The notes beneath the pieces are model-generated. The model saw only the letters and a list, made by a program, of their open reading frames with translations, was not told where the DNA came from and searched no databases. The position numbers and the translations under genes were made by a program. Shown piece after piece: positions 11,346 to 22,555 of a stretch of DNA of 64,000 nt. Positions within the stretch are counted from its first letter, which is position 1, and each line of letters begins with the position of its first letter. The DNA is from Gnetum montanum (taxonomy: Eukaryota; Streptophyta; Gnetopsida; Gnetales; Gnetaceae): positions 332,586-396,585 of the forward strand of contig MNCI01000885.1 of NCBI GenBank assembly GCA_015680685.1. The letters are read 5' to 3'.

Positions 11346-12600
11346 GCAAATCAAGCGAGCGTGATCATCCTTGTATAGCTGCGCGATGGACGGGATGGGA
11401 TACTGGGACAATCTCAGCGTCACCACCCCACCGGCATCTTACTGATTCCTTGGACAAGCTGAGAGGCATGCTACTAACCCCTCGGAGATGCCGTCACTAC
11501 GCCCACTGCAACGGTGGTACGTCTGAGGGTTTAGTTTTGCCAGCCGGAGCCTCGACGAAATCCTCGTCGACAGCGACCTCGAAGGCCTCCACCGATCATC
11601 ACCATCAAATGCTGCCTTCCCAAATTCATCTAGCTGGTTCCCTGCACAACCAGTTAGCTACTCTGTGTCTAATGTCTTTTGATGGTGATATGCTGGGCCA
11701 AGAATTGAGATGAAAGGTTCCGACCTCATGATACAGCTCCTTCTTCATGGCCCGAGTGCTCTATCTCGCATCAAATGGTGCTCATTTCAACAACCTCGCC
11801 TCTTGTTCGCACGGACAATGGCATTTTCTGTTTTCTTCTGTGGTTGCAAGTTACTAGTTTTGAGGATGTTGTTCAAAGGTGCGTTCATCTAAGTGGTGAA
11901 GAACAACAGCGTTTTGAGATGGCTGCTCAGGTTTTCCCGACCACTTAGAACCGCATGCCTATACCGCTCATAATCCTACTCTTAGCTCTCATCCCTACCA
12001 CCTTCTTCCTATGTGCAAAAGCTACATACGCAAACATCCATCTTTCACACTCGCACTACAACCAAGCCCATAACATGGTTCAGCGCTGTAGCAAAGATAT
12101 CGCGGAAGTGATGCGCCATGCTCCTTTTGCAAGCATTCCTGCTATAATCGATGACAGAGAGATCTCAAGGTAATGCACTACACTCGTCTGAAAGCATTCC
12201 TGTTGGCATAAGTGTGCATACGTTTCTGTGCGTTCAGTAAACGTATTCCATACTCCTACCATCCTGACTCATTTTACATCTTCCCCGAACCTCTTTCCTA
12301 CTATGTCATTCTATCTCCCATTCCCTCCAGCTTTGCTCTTCCATGTTGACAGGGCAACGCTTGAGTAGCCATGGATGGATGTTGTTCTTGCTTCTACCAA
12401 TTCGGTGTTTCATGTTCTTTGTCGACATCTTTCGGGCTAGCCCTCTAACCGTCAACAAAGAGGGGTCATTAAAACACCGTGAAAATTACGAGTCGGCCTC
12501 AGGCAAAGATTCACAATTCAGGCGAGGGTGCATGTCAGAATCTCAGAAGAGCAAATAAGACAGAGCAAGACCAAGAGGCGCGTAGCATCAAGTCTTCGAC
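11346..12600 (+). other. 3' untranslated region of the Tat-like element
   Basis: No coding domain is recognised. A frame at 11,450-11,713 is open but has no family features and is probably chance. The position between the array and the LTR-like region suggests 3' UTR. The upstream border of the LTR could not be fixed without the 5' copy. Confidence 0.4.
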
Positions 12601-13945
12601 TTCCTATGCAGATTCCTAATCTTTCTATGCTTTCTCTATTTACGCTATATCACGTGACACAGCGTAATAGTGCTTAGTGTGATTCTGTCCAAACATAATC
12701 CAACGTCAGAAGGCTATTTACTTCGGCATGTGGAGAGGCTTGAGTAGTGTAACATGTGACTTCTCGTATATTTTGCTAAGGCTTTTGTTTAAGGCCAGAT
12801 TTACACTCTGTTACACACGGTAGCGTAATGAGCTCCAAAATAGTCAAAGGTAAAGTCTAAGGAAGTACAACAGATCAACCCTTTTCTCTTGGCATGCAGA
12901 TTGCTCATCATACGCAACAAAGCATATCGTAGCGTATTGCATCGCCAAGCTAAACATTGTTTACGCTTCATTACACGCGACTGCGTAAACGAGCATAAAA
13001 CAGCTTGAATCAGTTATTTTCCACATTATGTTACACTCTTGCATGCAGCGCAACGCGAATGAGCGTAATATAACCTAAAAACAGTTGAAACATGCCTGAC
13101 GCGCATCTGTTCTTCACACACACAATACGCAAACGAGCGTATTGTGCATGGTAACAAGGTTTGACACAAAAAGGTCAGGTCAACAGTACCCGAAACGTTC
13201 GGAGTACACGTCATCAAGATTGCGTCTTTTCTATAGGACGTCGTAGCCTATAAATACCCCAGTTGACAAAGATACAGGGGTTGGTTGGTTGGCAAATCAA
13301 AAAGGCAAGGACATTTTTTCTGAGCACAGGAGCACGTATCACCTTGAGCAGAGACAGAGAGGGTAGCACTTTGGCAATTGTTGATAGCATCAGCTTCCAG
13401 TAGAGACAAGAGACACTTGGCTTGAGCATTGGCAGTAAGAGCGATTCCCCTCTGGTGAAGACACAACTTTCTCCATTGGCGATTATCGGCAGGTCCGAGC
13501 AGAGACTACCTAAGGCAAAAGGAGCAGATCAGAGATCCAGACATCATCTGGTGTGGTTTGTGAGTTTCTATTTATCAGAAGCAGTTGATCAATAGATGTC
13601 AGAACTTGACCTTCCTTGCATCCCTTCTCCGACCTACAAGGTAGATCAAATTCTATTCTGTACTTTTGCTCAGACAGTTTGTTTGTTTCTTGTTGCTTTG
13701 TGTTTGCTTGTACAAAACAATCCGGGTCTTCCCAGTGTAACTTGAATATACAAAATACTTATTTTCCTAGGTCAAACTATAGATCTTGCAATTACGTGTT
13801 TCTCTCTTGTCTGATTCCAGTTGTCGTGTTGACACTATCATCGTCGTTGCCATTCATCTACATTGCTTTTCTCTCATTTTGCACATCGCTGAATCATATC
13901 GTTCCACGAAATATTCGTAATCTTCATCAGTTTACTGATTAGTAA
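12600..13945 (+). repeat. 3' LTR-like region of the Tat-like element, borders approximate
   Basis: This block lies between the 3' UTR and L1 sequence. It holds a TATA box at 13,249 followed by about 690 bp that could be R and U5. Upstream are imperfect repeats with TTACACN and GCGTAANGAGC blocks at about 12,808, 12,960 and 13,030. The 5' LTR needed to define the ends is outside the window. Confidence 0.5.
13247..13260 (+). promoter_or_regulatory. TATA box of the Tat-like LTR
   Basis: CCTATAAATACCCC is a near-consensus plant TATA box within the LTR-like region. Transcription would start about 30 bp downstream. Confidence 0.6.
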
Positions 13946-13949
13946 GTCC

Positions 13950-14430
13950 CTGTCTGATCGACAAGACCATTCAGGGCACCGCGGATTCGTTTTTCCAGCA
14001 TCACCCTCGTGTGGATCCATGGTTAAAACTGTGTACATGGGATTGTGTTTGGTATTTTCCAGCTGCCAGCATTTTCCATTGTTACACACATAGGGAGGGC
14101 ATAGTGAAGGATTAGCCATTCAAGCATTTTGATTTTCTCTGGGAGAATGCCCTTCCAAAGCCGCATCCAATGAGGATCGGTCATGAATTATTTCTGGAGG
14201 AGCTATCGAGGATGCAGGGAGATCTCATCATCATGGCCCAGTGACCTGACATGTGTGCATAGCTACCTCCAAATGTGAAAATCAGAGCTGGACGCCACCC
14301 AGGGGCTATATTTCTACCATAGGATTTGCACCCAGAGGGAGGGGTCTTCATTCATTCCAGAAAGTCGTCGAAGAAGTCTTTATCTTCCTAAGGCTACTTC
14401 AACCATGAAAGGAAGGATTTCAACACCCCT
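13950..14430 (-). pseudogene. L1 copy A region after reverse transcriptase (zf-RVT-like start)
   Basis: The minus strand reads WKGILPEKIKMLEWLILHYALP, matching LWKGILPEKIKTFGWLIMH in copy C at about 34,790-34,740. In plant L1 elements this block starts the zinc-binding domain after reverse transcriptase. The Cys residues expected next are largely lost. Similarity ends near 13,950. Confidence 0.6.
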
Positions 14431-14435
14431 CCACC

Positions 14436-14505
14436 NNNNNNNNNNNNNNNNNNNNNNNNNNNNNNNNNNNNNNNNNNNNNNNNNNNNNNNNNNNNNNNNN
14501 NNNNN
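14436..14505. other. Assembly gap (70 N)
   Basis: This is a run of N inside L1 copy A, so the size and content are unknown. Confidence 1.
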
Positions 14506-14655
14506 TGCCCGACCACACAAAATCGCAGATATTTGCATCGATTTTTGTGGTGACTCCAGAGGGCAGAGAGGCCATTGAGGTTGCAAACATCACCATGGCC
14601 CCCACACCGTAGATGCTAGCATGATTTTCCCTTTACGGGATAGGAATCTATTCAT

Positions 14656-16002
14656 CTAGTGCGTCATGCGTTTTTGTATTCTCATAATGAGGGCCTGCCA
14701 CGTTTGCAATCGGTGCCAGTTGTGGATGGGAATGTCCAAATATTTGTCGTCCACCTCTCCCAGCAGGATCCCCAGGATTTGAATGACCTTGCTGTGTATC
14801 GAAGGATGGGTGTGTGTGAAATATAACGTTGATTTCCTTAGATTGGGTGCCAGGCCCACTTCCCGTTGAACCCGATTCAACGCCCTTGTTAACACCCCAC
14901 CCTGTTGCACGGCGACCCTGTTGAAGATCATGGTGTCATCCACGTAATGGGTGGTGAGGCATGGGATTCCATGCATATTTAGCCCCTGGACCCCTTCTTC
15001 AGCATAGTATGTTTGTAGGAGGTCCATCATCATCAAGAAAAGGAGCAAAGAGAGGGGGTCACCTTGAAGGAGCCCGCGTCTGGTCTTGTGAAAGCCCCAT
15101 AGGTGCCCATCAATGTCGAGCGAGTACCGCCCTCCCTATTGAATTTGTAGGTAGAGCTCCACAAAAGCCTTGTCAAAGCCTTTCATGTGCAACACAGTCC
15201 TTAGTGCTACCCAACTCACTAAATTGTAAGCCTTGGTTATGTCTAGTTTGATGCAAAGGCTTGGTAATTTAGCAACCCGAAGGGAGCGCCAAATTTCTTG
15301 CAGCAGCAAGACTTGGTCTTGAAGATGAAGGCCCTTCATAAAAGCAACTTGGTTTTTCCCCATCAAGTGTGGCATGAGGGGCTGTAGCCTAGCAACAAGT
15401 ATGCGAGAAAATAATCACAGTAGCAAGTTGCAGACTCCGATGGGGCGAAAATGTCCTGGGGATGTGGGCTTCTCCATCTTTGGTAGTAGGACCACGCGAG
15501 AGTAGTTGATTTCTTTGTGAACTTGACACCACACCAACATGCAATTAAAAGCATTGAGTAGGTTTGGCCCTAGGACGTCCTCGAAGTCACGGAAGAATTC
15601 AATGGGCCACCCATCTGGCCCCGGGGCCTTGTCTACCGGCATATCCTGTAGCGCGCTTCGGAGCTCCTGGTGCAAGAACAGTTGCAGGATACGTGAATTA
15701 TCAACTAGATTTAAAATTTCTTTCACTGGCACTGTATCGGGCCTGTAGGCTGCCAATTCCAAACCTACTACCAGTATTACAGTAGTCTGTCCATGCCAGA
15801 GTGTGGGTGCGTTGGTTCTCCTTGCATAAAACACTACAGCGGCCATTGGTGAGTTCTGCGATGTGCCTTTGCCGTTGTAAAAACAAATTTCGTGTGCTGA
15901 TCCCCTACCCTCAGCCACTACACATGGGCCTGTTGGCACAAATATTTTTCCTCTTCTTGGTGCAGTAGTTGTAGCTCTGCCTGGAGGATGAGCTCCTCGC
16001 AA
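14656..16002 (-). pseudogene. Reverse transcriptase of L1 copy A
   Basis: Motifs in order on the minus strand are DKAPGPDGWPIEFFRDF and SRVVLLPKMEKPTSPGHFRPI (fingers) at about 15,660-15,420, KNQVAFMKG and CIKLDITKAYNLVSW (motif A) at about 15,375-15,220, and THYVDDTMIF (motif C, YVDD intact) at about 14,950. A thumb-like part follows (KSTLYFTHTHP, ILGILLGEVDDKYLDIPI). The APGPDG and YVDD signatures are typical of plant L1. Frame changes and stops separate the blocks. The enzyme would copy LINE RNA at a nicked target. Confidence 0.92.
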
Positions 16003-16337
16003 GTATGGTCGGCCCCTTGCTCCTGTTGCTTCTGAATTTCTTGCAACTTGGCCTAGATCTAAGTTCGGTATCCTTTGAAACTATATTTTTCTATCGTTTC
16101 AATATTTTTAATTTGACTTTTGAGGGTCTTTAACCCATTTTTCAAAAATTCACGTGGGTCCACCGAGGTCGAATATCCCTGCTAGATGTTCTAAACCAGC
16201 TCACCCAGCCACGACTTGCGTATCCAGGTATGTTCAAACTGGAATGGGCTGGGGCTCTGATGCACATTGCGCTCCAACTAGCAGAGGATGGGCTGGTGAT
16301 TGGAGGCCATCCAAGCACCACCATAGGCATGGATTTC

Positions 16338-16966
16338 CTAATCGGTCAATAGTGCTTTACTGACCCACACCTGGTCAATCCGGGATTGAACCCGCGTGGT
16401 GCCTTGTTTGCGATTGCTCCAGGTATGCTTGCACCCCATGATTTTGATGTCAAAGAGATCCTTACCTTGTAATAGTGCAAGAAATTTAGGCACCCCTGGG
16501 GGCTCTGCCATGCTATCTCTGGTCTTCTCCCAACTGTAGAGCCTTTGGTTGAAGTCTCTGATCAGTAACCAGCTGGCGTTGTTGGGGATAAGCCCCATGA
16601 CCCGTGAAAGCTTCTGAAGGTGGTCATGCCATCCCTAAGGGCTGTAAACATTGGTTACCCACACGACCAGCCTCGGCAGGCACACTGTGATCCACCAATC
16701 AGAAGTGTCTAGGATATACGAGTCCACCTTGGTGAGGACCCCGAGGCCTCCTACGTGCCCACTATTGGCCACCAGATGGCTGTGCCACCCTGGCCATTGT
16801 AGCACAGAGCTTCCATCTGTTGAAGTTTCGTTTCTTGTAAACACACAATATCGCACCTCTCGTCTCGCACCATACATTGCAGGGTATGCCGTTTGTATAG
16901 GATATCTTGACCACTATAGTTCCATGAGAGGACCTTCATGGAGACATGTGTGGGTTGCACTCCCAA
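16338..16966 (-). pseudogene. Apurinic-type endonuclease of L1 copy A
   Basis: The first block reads MKVLSWNYSGQ and CDIVCLQETKL, the metal-binding Asn and Glu motifs of L1 endonucleases. The next blocks read GGLGVL and WVTNVYSP, then WLLIRDFNQRL (usual G-D-F-N with Arg for Gly), LFDIKIMGCKHTWSN and SRIDQVWVSKAL. It would nick target DNA for target-primed reverse transcription. Frames shift between 16,635 and 16,598. The start at about 16,930 follows the usual M-x-x-LSWN pattern. Confidence 0.9.
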
Positions 16967-17053
16967 ATAAACAAATAGCTACGTAGCCTTGTGACAGCAG
17001 GTGTTGTTGTCCAGTCATCCAACCTTGGTCACTGCCAAGGATACTTCCATCCC

Positions 17054-17565
17054 CTATTCACGTACTGGCCTCGTCCCTCGGGAAGGGGAACTAGGCCACA
17101 CCAAACCCCGATTGGTGTTTATCCAGTCCATGACCAGTGGGGGTGAAAAACCTCCCCGGCAAGGGCCCTTCCCCCCAGAAGTGGGGGTGTGTGGCGATCC
17201 AAAGTAGCCTTGCTTCACTTCAGTCCTTGCCTGGGAGCTCACCTTCCTAGTGCCCTTGGGGGCCAAAGCCCCTACTCCCACCAGCGCATGATAATAAGGC
17301 TTTCTTGTTGTACTTGGCTAGGCTTCCTATCCCGTCTTCAACGACCCTTCCCCACGGGTGTCCTCCATTTATTTTCCCTGCAGCCCTCTAGGATTGGGGA
17401 GTGGTCGACCATTAGCTTCGATCTAACCTTGAGTCCCACCAGCCTTGGGGGGTTGTTCCTTTCAAAGGGGGTCCCCCCCCCCCCCCCGTATGCCAAGTCT
17501 CCCCCTTGGGCACCAGTGGTTTCCTGTTTGCAACTCGACCTTTTTTGCCTATAAGGTGCCACCAA
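17054..17565 (-). pseudogene. Probable ORF1 C-terminal remnant of L1 copy A
   Basis: This region lies directly upstream of the endonuclease on the minus strand and is Gly/Pro-rich in several frames, as is common for the tail of plant L1 ORF1. A 14-base C run at about 17,467-17,480 (plus strand) breaks frames. No zinc knuckle is seen here. The assignment is by position and composition only. Confidence 0.4.
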
Positions 17566-17744
17566 TCCTCTGGTGTGGGTGCGTTACGGTCGTGATGGGC
17601 CAGGTTGCCCCCTTTCTAGGAGTCCCTCATCAGGGGCAATGCCATCGGCAGGTTTTCAAACCGTACACAAACCCTCTCCTCATCGAGATCCGTGTCTAGT
17701 ACCAGCTCCTCGACCAGCTCCTTTGTTACATCCAAAGATCCACA

Positions 17745-18670
17745 TGAATTATTATATAGAAATTAGATTTTTATGAAAAATAAAAATTAAGAACTTTTAT
17801 ACAACTTTCTTTTGTGTAACATTATTAACATTATCTCAAATAGGTAGTTATATCACATAAATAAAGCATATACTAGTCATCTTTAAAGGCTCCAAGTTGA
17901 ATTTGTCATTAATTTTCAATTTTAAAATGATGTGAGCTTAAGTGAAGCTAATAGCACGCCTATACTTGATTGGAATGGTAGTTAAAAAATAGTGAACTTT
18001 TGCATCATTTTATTCAATATAATATCATGTAAATAAATTTCTTTCTTTCCTTCTATAGAAGACCACAACTATGTTATAATTGTATGTTTACCTAACTCTC
18101 ACTATGCTTAGGTTTTTGGTGTACTTCATCCTAAGAAATACTTCATTTTCTCATCTATTATTTAAAAAATATTAAGAGAAATATCATGAATCAATATTCA
18201 AGAATGATTTTAAAGATATAGTTTTTCCTTGAGATACTCATGTTGTTAGTCTATATAATAAATTGGTACAAGGCTTCTTTTTCTAAAAAGAATAAATCAC
18301 ATGAAGATAATAATATTGAGTAAGGTGTTTGCATCTTCACCTTTAGTTCCTTGAGAGAAAAAGCCTTTTCTACTCATTCAATATCTTCTCAAAGTTTAGT
18401 ACTAGGTCTAGGTTTTCAAGTAACACATAGTTTATAAATTTATTCCTTGACCTTCAAAGCCCATAATTTTAAATGGTTGCACTTGATTTTCAAAGCATAT
18501 AAAGCCTTGAAACCTCGAGACACACTTTTTCCACTTATATCCACTTATTTTGTTCATATAATAAGACCTAACTATTTAAAAGAATCAACTATTTACACAT
18601 TGGTATCTCCAAAATGGAAGTTATAATATATATTTTTGGAACCCCTCCAAAGAAAAAAGTAGTTGAATAA
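17745..18670 (-). mobile_element. Non-L1 LINE 3' fragment (copy 1)
   Basis: This block matches 32,925-33,226 plus 35,267-35,940 in the same orientation. Shared strings include TTTGCATCTTCACCTTTA, CAATATCTTCTCAAAGTTTA and AGCATATAAAGCCTTGAAAC. In copy 2 the homologous DNA continues into a reverse transcriptase on the minus strand. No open frame of note survives. Similarity is interrupted by small indels. Confidence 0.7.
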
Positions 18671-19590
18671 GGAAAATCATGTGGAAACCAAGAAGATAGG
18701 TTAAAATGGTAAAGAACTAGCCAAAGTCAAACAAAACACTAATGAAAGGTATCTAAAGTGGTTTCCTTTTGTTTGACAAGGATTTACAAGTAATAGGTTG
18801 CCAATTCAAGTCACACTCAATACACCGTTATATTTATTCCTAATTTTTCTAAAGTATCATGTTGACTACATGGGATCTATTTATAGTCAAAATGTTTCAA
18901 GTTCCAACACCCCCTTGCCTTTAAAACAAAAGGCCTTAAATAGTTTCTATGAGAAGATAAAAATAAAGGAGAGAGAAAAATATATATACAAATAGGTGAA
19001 TATTAAGATCAATAAATATAAAGAGATTAACCATGTAAAATGCATTAAGAACAAAAGTAAATGAATTTTGGTAATAGAAAATGGAATTTTGGATAGGTGA
19101 AAAGTAAATTTTCAAAAACGTTTAAAGACAAAACTTCCAGGAAAAAACATTTTAAAAGAAGAGCTAAATTTTATAATAGTCAATGAATTTTTATTTATTT
19201 AGTTTAAGATAGTCTTATCTAAGATGAAAATGGTAAAGCATGTCAATCAAACACCATTCGTATAGAAGTTTAAAGACAATGAAGATACAAGAGTTACATA
19301 GCTAACACATTATTCAATAAAATTAAGAATTATTGAGAAATGTCTAAAACCTAAAGAAAAACATTATTATTCCCATATACAAGAATAAAGAAGATGTGAA
19401 AATTTGTAAAACCATTAAAGAAATCAACTTATGAGTCCTACTATAAAACTTAGAAAAAGCCTTATAGAGGAACACCTTAAACTTGAATCAGTAATGTTAA
19501 AAATCAATTTGAAGTTATGTTAGGAATATTAATGATAAAGATTATTTTTAAAATAATATTTAATGGAGAAATTTAAACCATATAAAAAAT
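18671..19590. other. AT-rich intergenic DNA, nothing recognised
   Basis: There are many A/T runs and no frame longer than about 65 residues. A plus-strand frame at 18,798-18,995 looks like chance. No repeat partner was found within the window. Confidence 0.6.
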
Positions 19591-20010
19591 ATAAATATGA
19601 TCTTTCTTTACTTAGAAAGGTATACATTATTTAGAAATATTAATTGGTAAAATTTACAAAGAAAAAGGAACATTATAAATATATTAAAGTAATTCAAGAC
19701 ATGTATGAAGGGGCTATTAATTCTAATATTTCAATCACACTAGGTGTGCATTAAGGATTTTTAGCATAGGATGAAATCCCTTGGTGTATGTTACTTGCAT
19801 GTGATATTATATTCTTGGATACATCTTTAAAAAAAATATTATCTTTAAAATAGAAAAGTACAATGAGGTTCTAAGATTTCTAAAATTAGGAGGTTTGAAA
19901 ATTTTTAGAAGCAAGATATAATGTGATTTTTGTGAATGTATAAATAGTATGAAATAAAAGCAATATTCATGGCTAAAAAGTCCTCACTACACAATGAAAG
20001 TAAGTTAGAT
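19590..20010 (+). pseudogene. RTE-like LINE reverse transcriptase fragment
   Basis: One frame at about 19,679-19,834 reads YIKVIQDMYEGAINSN, SITLGVH-stop-G, then DEIPWCMLLACDIIFLD. RTE-clade enzymes of plants have DMYEGA, GLHQGS, then after about 20 residues DEVPWCMLFADDIVLID. Here the stretch between GLHQG and DEVPW is largely missing and the catalytic FADD has become LACD. Weak similarity continues upstream to 19,590 and downstream to about 20,010. It is a dead fragment. Confidence 0.65.
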
Positions 20011-20194
20011 CAATGCCCCAATGAAATGATGATAAGGATACACCAAATATATACAAGGCAAGATGGTCAAAATGGAGATAAGCTAGGGCTATTTTATAGG
20101 ATTAAAGATTCCAATAAAACTAAAATAAAAAGTTTACAAAATTGTGATCATGCTTACTATTTTATACAAAATTTGACATTAACATGTGTTAATG

Positions 20195-20520
20195 AAGGAT
20201 TGATTGAACACCGGCTTCTCCATCTGCAGTGGTTTGTTACCATTTTTACAGCCGTAATCTTTTGTTTATTGGCACAATAATTTTAGGATGCTTAATGGGA
20301 TGGTTGGTCCAAAAAATCCAGAGCACCATGGGGCCATAGACAAAAAATGGAGGGCAAGTAGTAAACCAACTCTATCATAAGTCAACTCAATTACCCTCGA
20401 AAAGGTGGCAGTGCCAAGAATGACAATGAAACTTTCTCAAATGGCTGAGACAGTTATGTCTGCATTCCTCCAATCTAAAGTTCTTACCAAAGTGAAAACC
20501 ATCATCATTACTGTCTTTAT
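20195..20520. repeat. Dispersed repeat R1, copy a
   Basis: This block matches 30,880-31,260 in direct orientation. Both contain TTTGYTACCATTTTTRCARCC, a CCATGGGG block, AAAGGTGGCAGTG, CAAGAATGACAA and a GCTGAGACA block. No coding sense is seen. It could be part of a larger unannotated element. Confidence 0.75.
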
Positions 20521-20671
20521 TCACGAATAGTTCCCTAGTTTTTGTCCATCTATGACTATAATACATAAAAATGCATAGCTAGCTTGTAGCATCCATAAAT
20601 TATAATAAAAAGATTTGAAATATTATAGTATTATAAGACTGTCTAATGGTTAGACTTAAGCGCTTCATTTG

Positions 20672-22544
20672 TTTTTTTTTTCTTTTGGAGAAAATCGAGT
20701 TAATTATATTCCCACAAAGAAGGCTATACATCAGTACAGCGCCGGCCAGAGCTGCTGGCCCCACACTAACTGCGAATGCTAGCAACGGCCAGAGCTGCTG
20801 GCCCCACACCGACCGCGGACCCCAACTTCGGATCCCCCACGAACCGCAACCTTCACAGCATCACCCCAAGCATGCAGTATGCCCCATTCCCAACCCTTAA
20901 CCAGAGAACCAAGTCAATCTAGGAAGCCCTCGGCACCTCCCCCAGCCCCATCCCACGTTCGTAGCTTTTTGGGTGGGCTGTGGTGGAGCCCCACCTCTCC
21001 TCAGAGGTTTGATGTCACAGAACTGACGCTCCTCAGCCAGCCGCCAAGCAATGTCTATTTTCCTCAATTATCTGAGTAATGCCTATCATGTGGTCTCTGA
21101 TAACATTCTCAATCCATTGCAACATCTGGCTATATGATTGCGGGGGCAGCGACGAATTGTCAGGAAGCTGCCCCTCCGTGTTGTCTTTGGGCCCATTGTG
21201 TCCAGTCGACGGGTCACTCTGTGGGGTAGTGATGGATTGTCAGGAAGCTACCCCTCCATGTTGTCTCTAGGCCCATCATGTGTAGTCGATGTGTCACTCC
21301 ACGAGGCAGCGACAGATTGTCAAGAAGCTGCACCTCCATGTTGTCTCTAGGCCCTTTGTGTGCAGTCGACGCGTCACTCCGTGGGATAGCGATGAATTTT
21401 CTGGAAGCTGCCCCTCTATTTTGCCTCTGGGCCCATTGTGTGTAGTCAACGCATCACTCCGCGGGACAGTGATGGATTGTCAGGAAGTTACCCCTCCGTG
21501 TTGTCTCTGGGCCCATCGTGTGTAGTCGACGCATCACTCCGTAGGATAGGTCCCAACCCATCCTACACGCGAGCAGTATCTTGGGTGTCCCGCGGGACAT
21601 AGCCAAGGACCTGTCCGAGGTCGTAGCCCCCATCACTGTGAAACCATGCCTCCTCTGCCTCCTTTGATACACCTACGCCAGTTGAAGCTACAGCCGAAGC
21701 AGCAAGATTGGGGTACTAGCTTGCCAGAGAGCACGGATAACCCCAAGGTGTCTACCAGGGTTCCACCATTGCAGAAACTCCTAGGGAAAGTGTGGGACGT
21801 TGACGAAATTCTTAGCATGCATGCTCTAGAGGAACATGAAGTATACCCCATTAAGTTTGTGGTGTGATCTTGACTGGATGAAGCAATGCTCCACCAACGT
21901 TGCCGCGGTGCACCATGTTGGTGGGAGAGCCGTCCCCCGAATGTGGCCATTGGCCATCCAAGGGATGGGCCCCAGGAACAAACCGACCACCACGGCCTAG
22001 GATAGCACGATCGGGGAATCCGAACCCCGTTGCCCCATTGTGGGGGCCACAATCGCCTCCGCTAAGGCATCCACGGTCACCAAAATTTGTCACCTACAGA
22101 AGATGGTGACCTCCCCATGTCACCCTGTGTAAAACGGTTGGACGTCCAGCTTTGGGTCGGCCACAATCTGTTGTAGCACTTGGGTCCACCCCATCCACGT
22201 AACCCATTGCCAGAGCTCCGGCTGATTTTGGATGTTAGTAGCGGGAGGCTCGAGGAAAGAAGCACATGTTCCCATAACTACAGTAATTTCACCCCAGAGG
22301 TGACGGAATCGGTAAGCCAGCGGGGCAGGTGGAGGAAGATTTGTTCCTTTAAAGATCTGATTGTTTCGGGTGCACCAGAGGGTCCACAATGCAGCTAACG
22401 TTGACAAGTTTCCCGAGTAGTTGAGTGGGGCCACATGGCATTCATGCAAGAAGTGGTGAAGCATCTTTGTGCATTGATTGCACATTGGGGAAGTAGCATC
22501 GATGAGCATGCCACATTCTCTCAGCCATGCACGAATAGGAAGCA
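20672..22544 (-). mobile_element. 5'-truncated L1 LINE (copy B) with target-site duplication
   Basis: On the minus strand the element starts inside the zinc-binding region (about 22,544) and ends at an A-rich tail (20,672-20,690, seen as a T run on the plus strand). CTTCATTTGTT flanks it at 20,663-20,673 and 22,545-22,555, overlapping the tail by a few T. The 3' part, including GGCTATACATCAGTACA, matches copy C at 33,270. The 3' region carries a five-copy 80-bp array. 5' truncation plus a short duplication is the usual outcome of L1 insertion. Confidence 0.9.
21146..21560 (-). repeat. 80-bp tandem array, five units, inside L1 copy B
   Basis: The anchor CAGGAAGCTG (with variants) recurs at 21,161, 21,241, 21,321, 21,401 and 21,481, exactly 80 bp apart. 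Each unit also has TTGTCTCTGGGCCCAT and AGTCGACGNRTCACTC. Copy C has a single unit at about 33,660-33,745. Because 80 is not a multiple of three, the array cannot encode a simple protein repeat. Confidence 0.95.
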
Positions 22545-22545
22545 C
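22120..22545 (-). pseudogene. Zinc-binding end of the L1 ORF2 (copy B)
   Basis: An open frame of 141 residues reads LPIRAWLRECGMLIDATSP, CNQCTKMLHHFLHEC, then TLAALWTLWCTRNNQIFKG, as in the zf-RVT domain that follows reverse transcriptase in plant L1 elements. The Cys/His set C-x2-C ... H-x3-H-x3-C is visible. It continues to QPFYTG before a stop. Copy C has a close homologue at 34,655-34,266. The upstream part of ORF2 is lost by 5' truncation. Confidence 0.85.
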
Positions 22546-22555
22546 TTCATTTGTT

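Larger units (their letters stand above)
1..13945 (+). mobile_element. Tat/Ogre-like Ty3/gypsy LTR retrotransposon, 5' end outside window
   Basis: The domain order on the plus strand is gag, protease, reverse transcriptase, RNase H, a second RNase H-like domain and integrase. The second RNase H and tandem repeats after integrase are known traits of the Tat lineage of plant Ty3 elements, and separation of protease from reverse transcriptase by an intron is known in Ogre. All coding parts carry stops, so the copy is inactive. The 5' LTR and the start of gag are not in the window. The 3' end is placed near 13,945 because L1 LINE sequence begins there. The element may have inserted into that LINE (inference). 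An antisense spliced gene occupies the protease to reverse transcriptase spacer. Confidence 0.8.
13950..17740 (-). mobile_element. L1-type LINE, truncated and decayed (copy A)
   Basis: Read on the minus strand from high to low coordinates are an ORF1 tail (17,565-17,054), an endonuclease (16,966-16,338), reverse transcriptase (16,002-14,656) and the start of the zinc-binding region (to about 13,950). Copies B and C continue about 1.5 kb further to the LINE 3' end, so this copy lacks its 3' end, possibly because the Tat-like element inserted there. Frames are broken many times. A 70-base assembly gap at 14,436-14,505 lies in the region after the catalytic domain. Confidence 0.88.

Noticed and set aside
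13973-14119. Minus-strand frame with an EGF-like Cys pattern (CPPYVCNNGKCW ... CPEWSC)
   Set aside because: Another minus-strand frame over the same bases (GILPEKIKMLEWLILHYALP) aligns with L1 copy C, which explains the sequence. The Cys pattern is a frame artefact.
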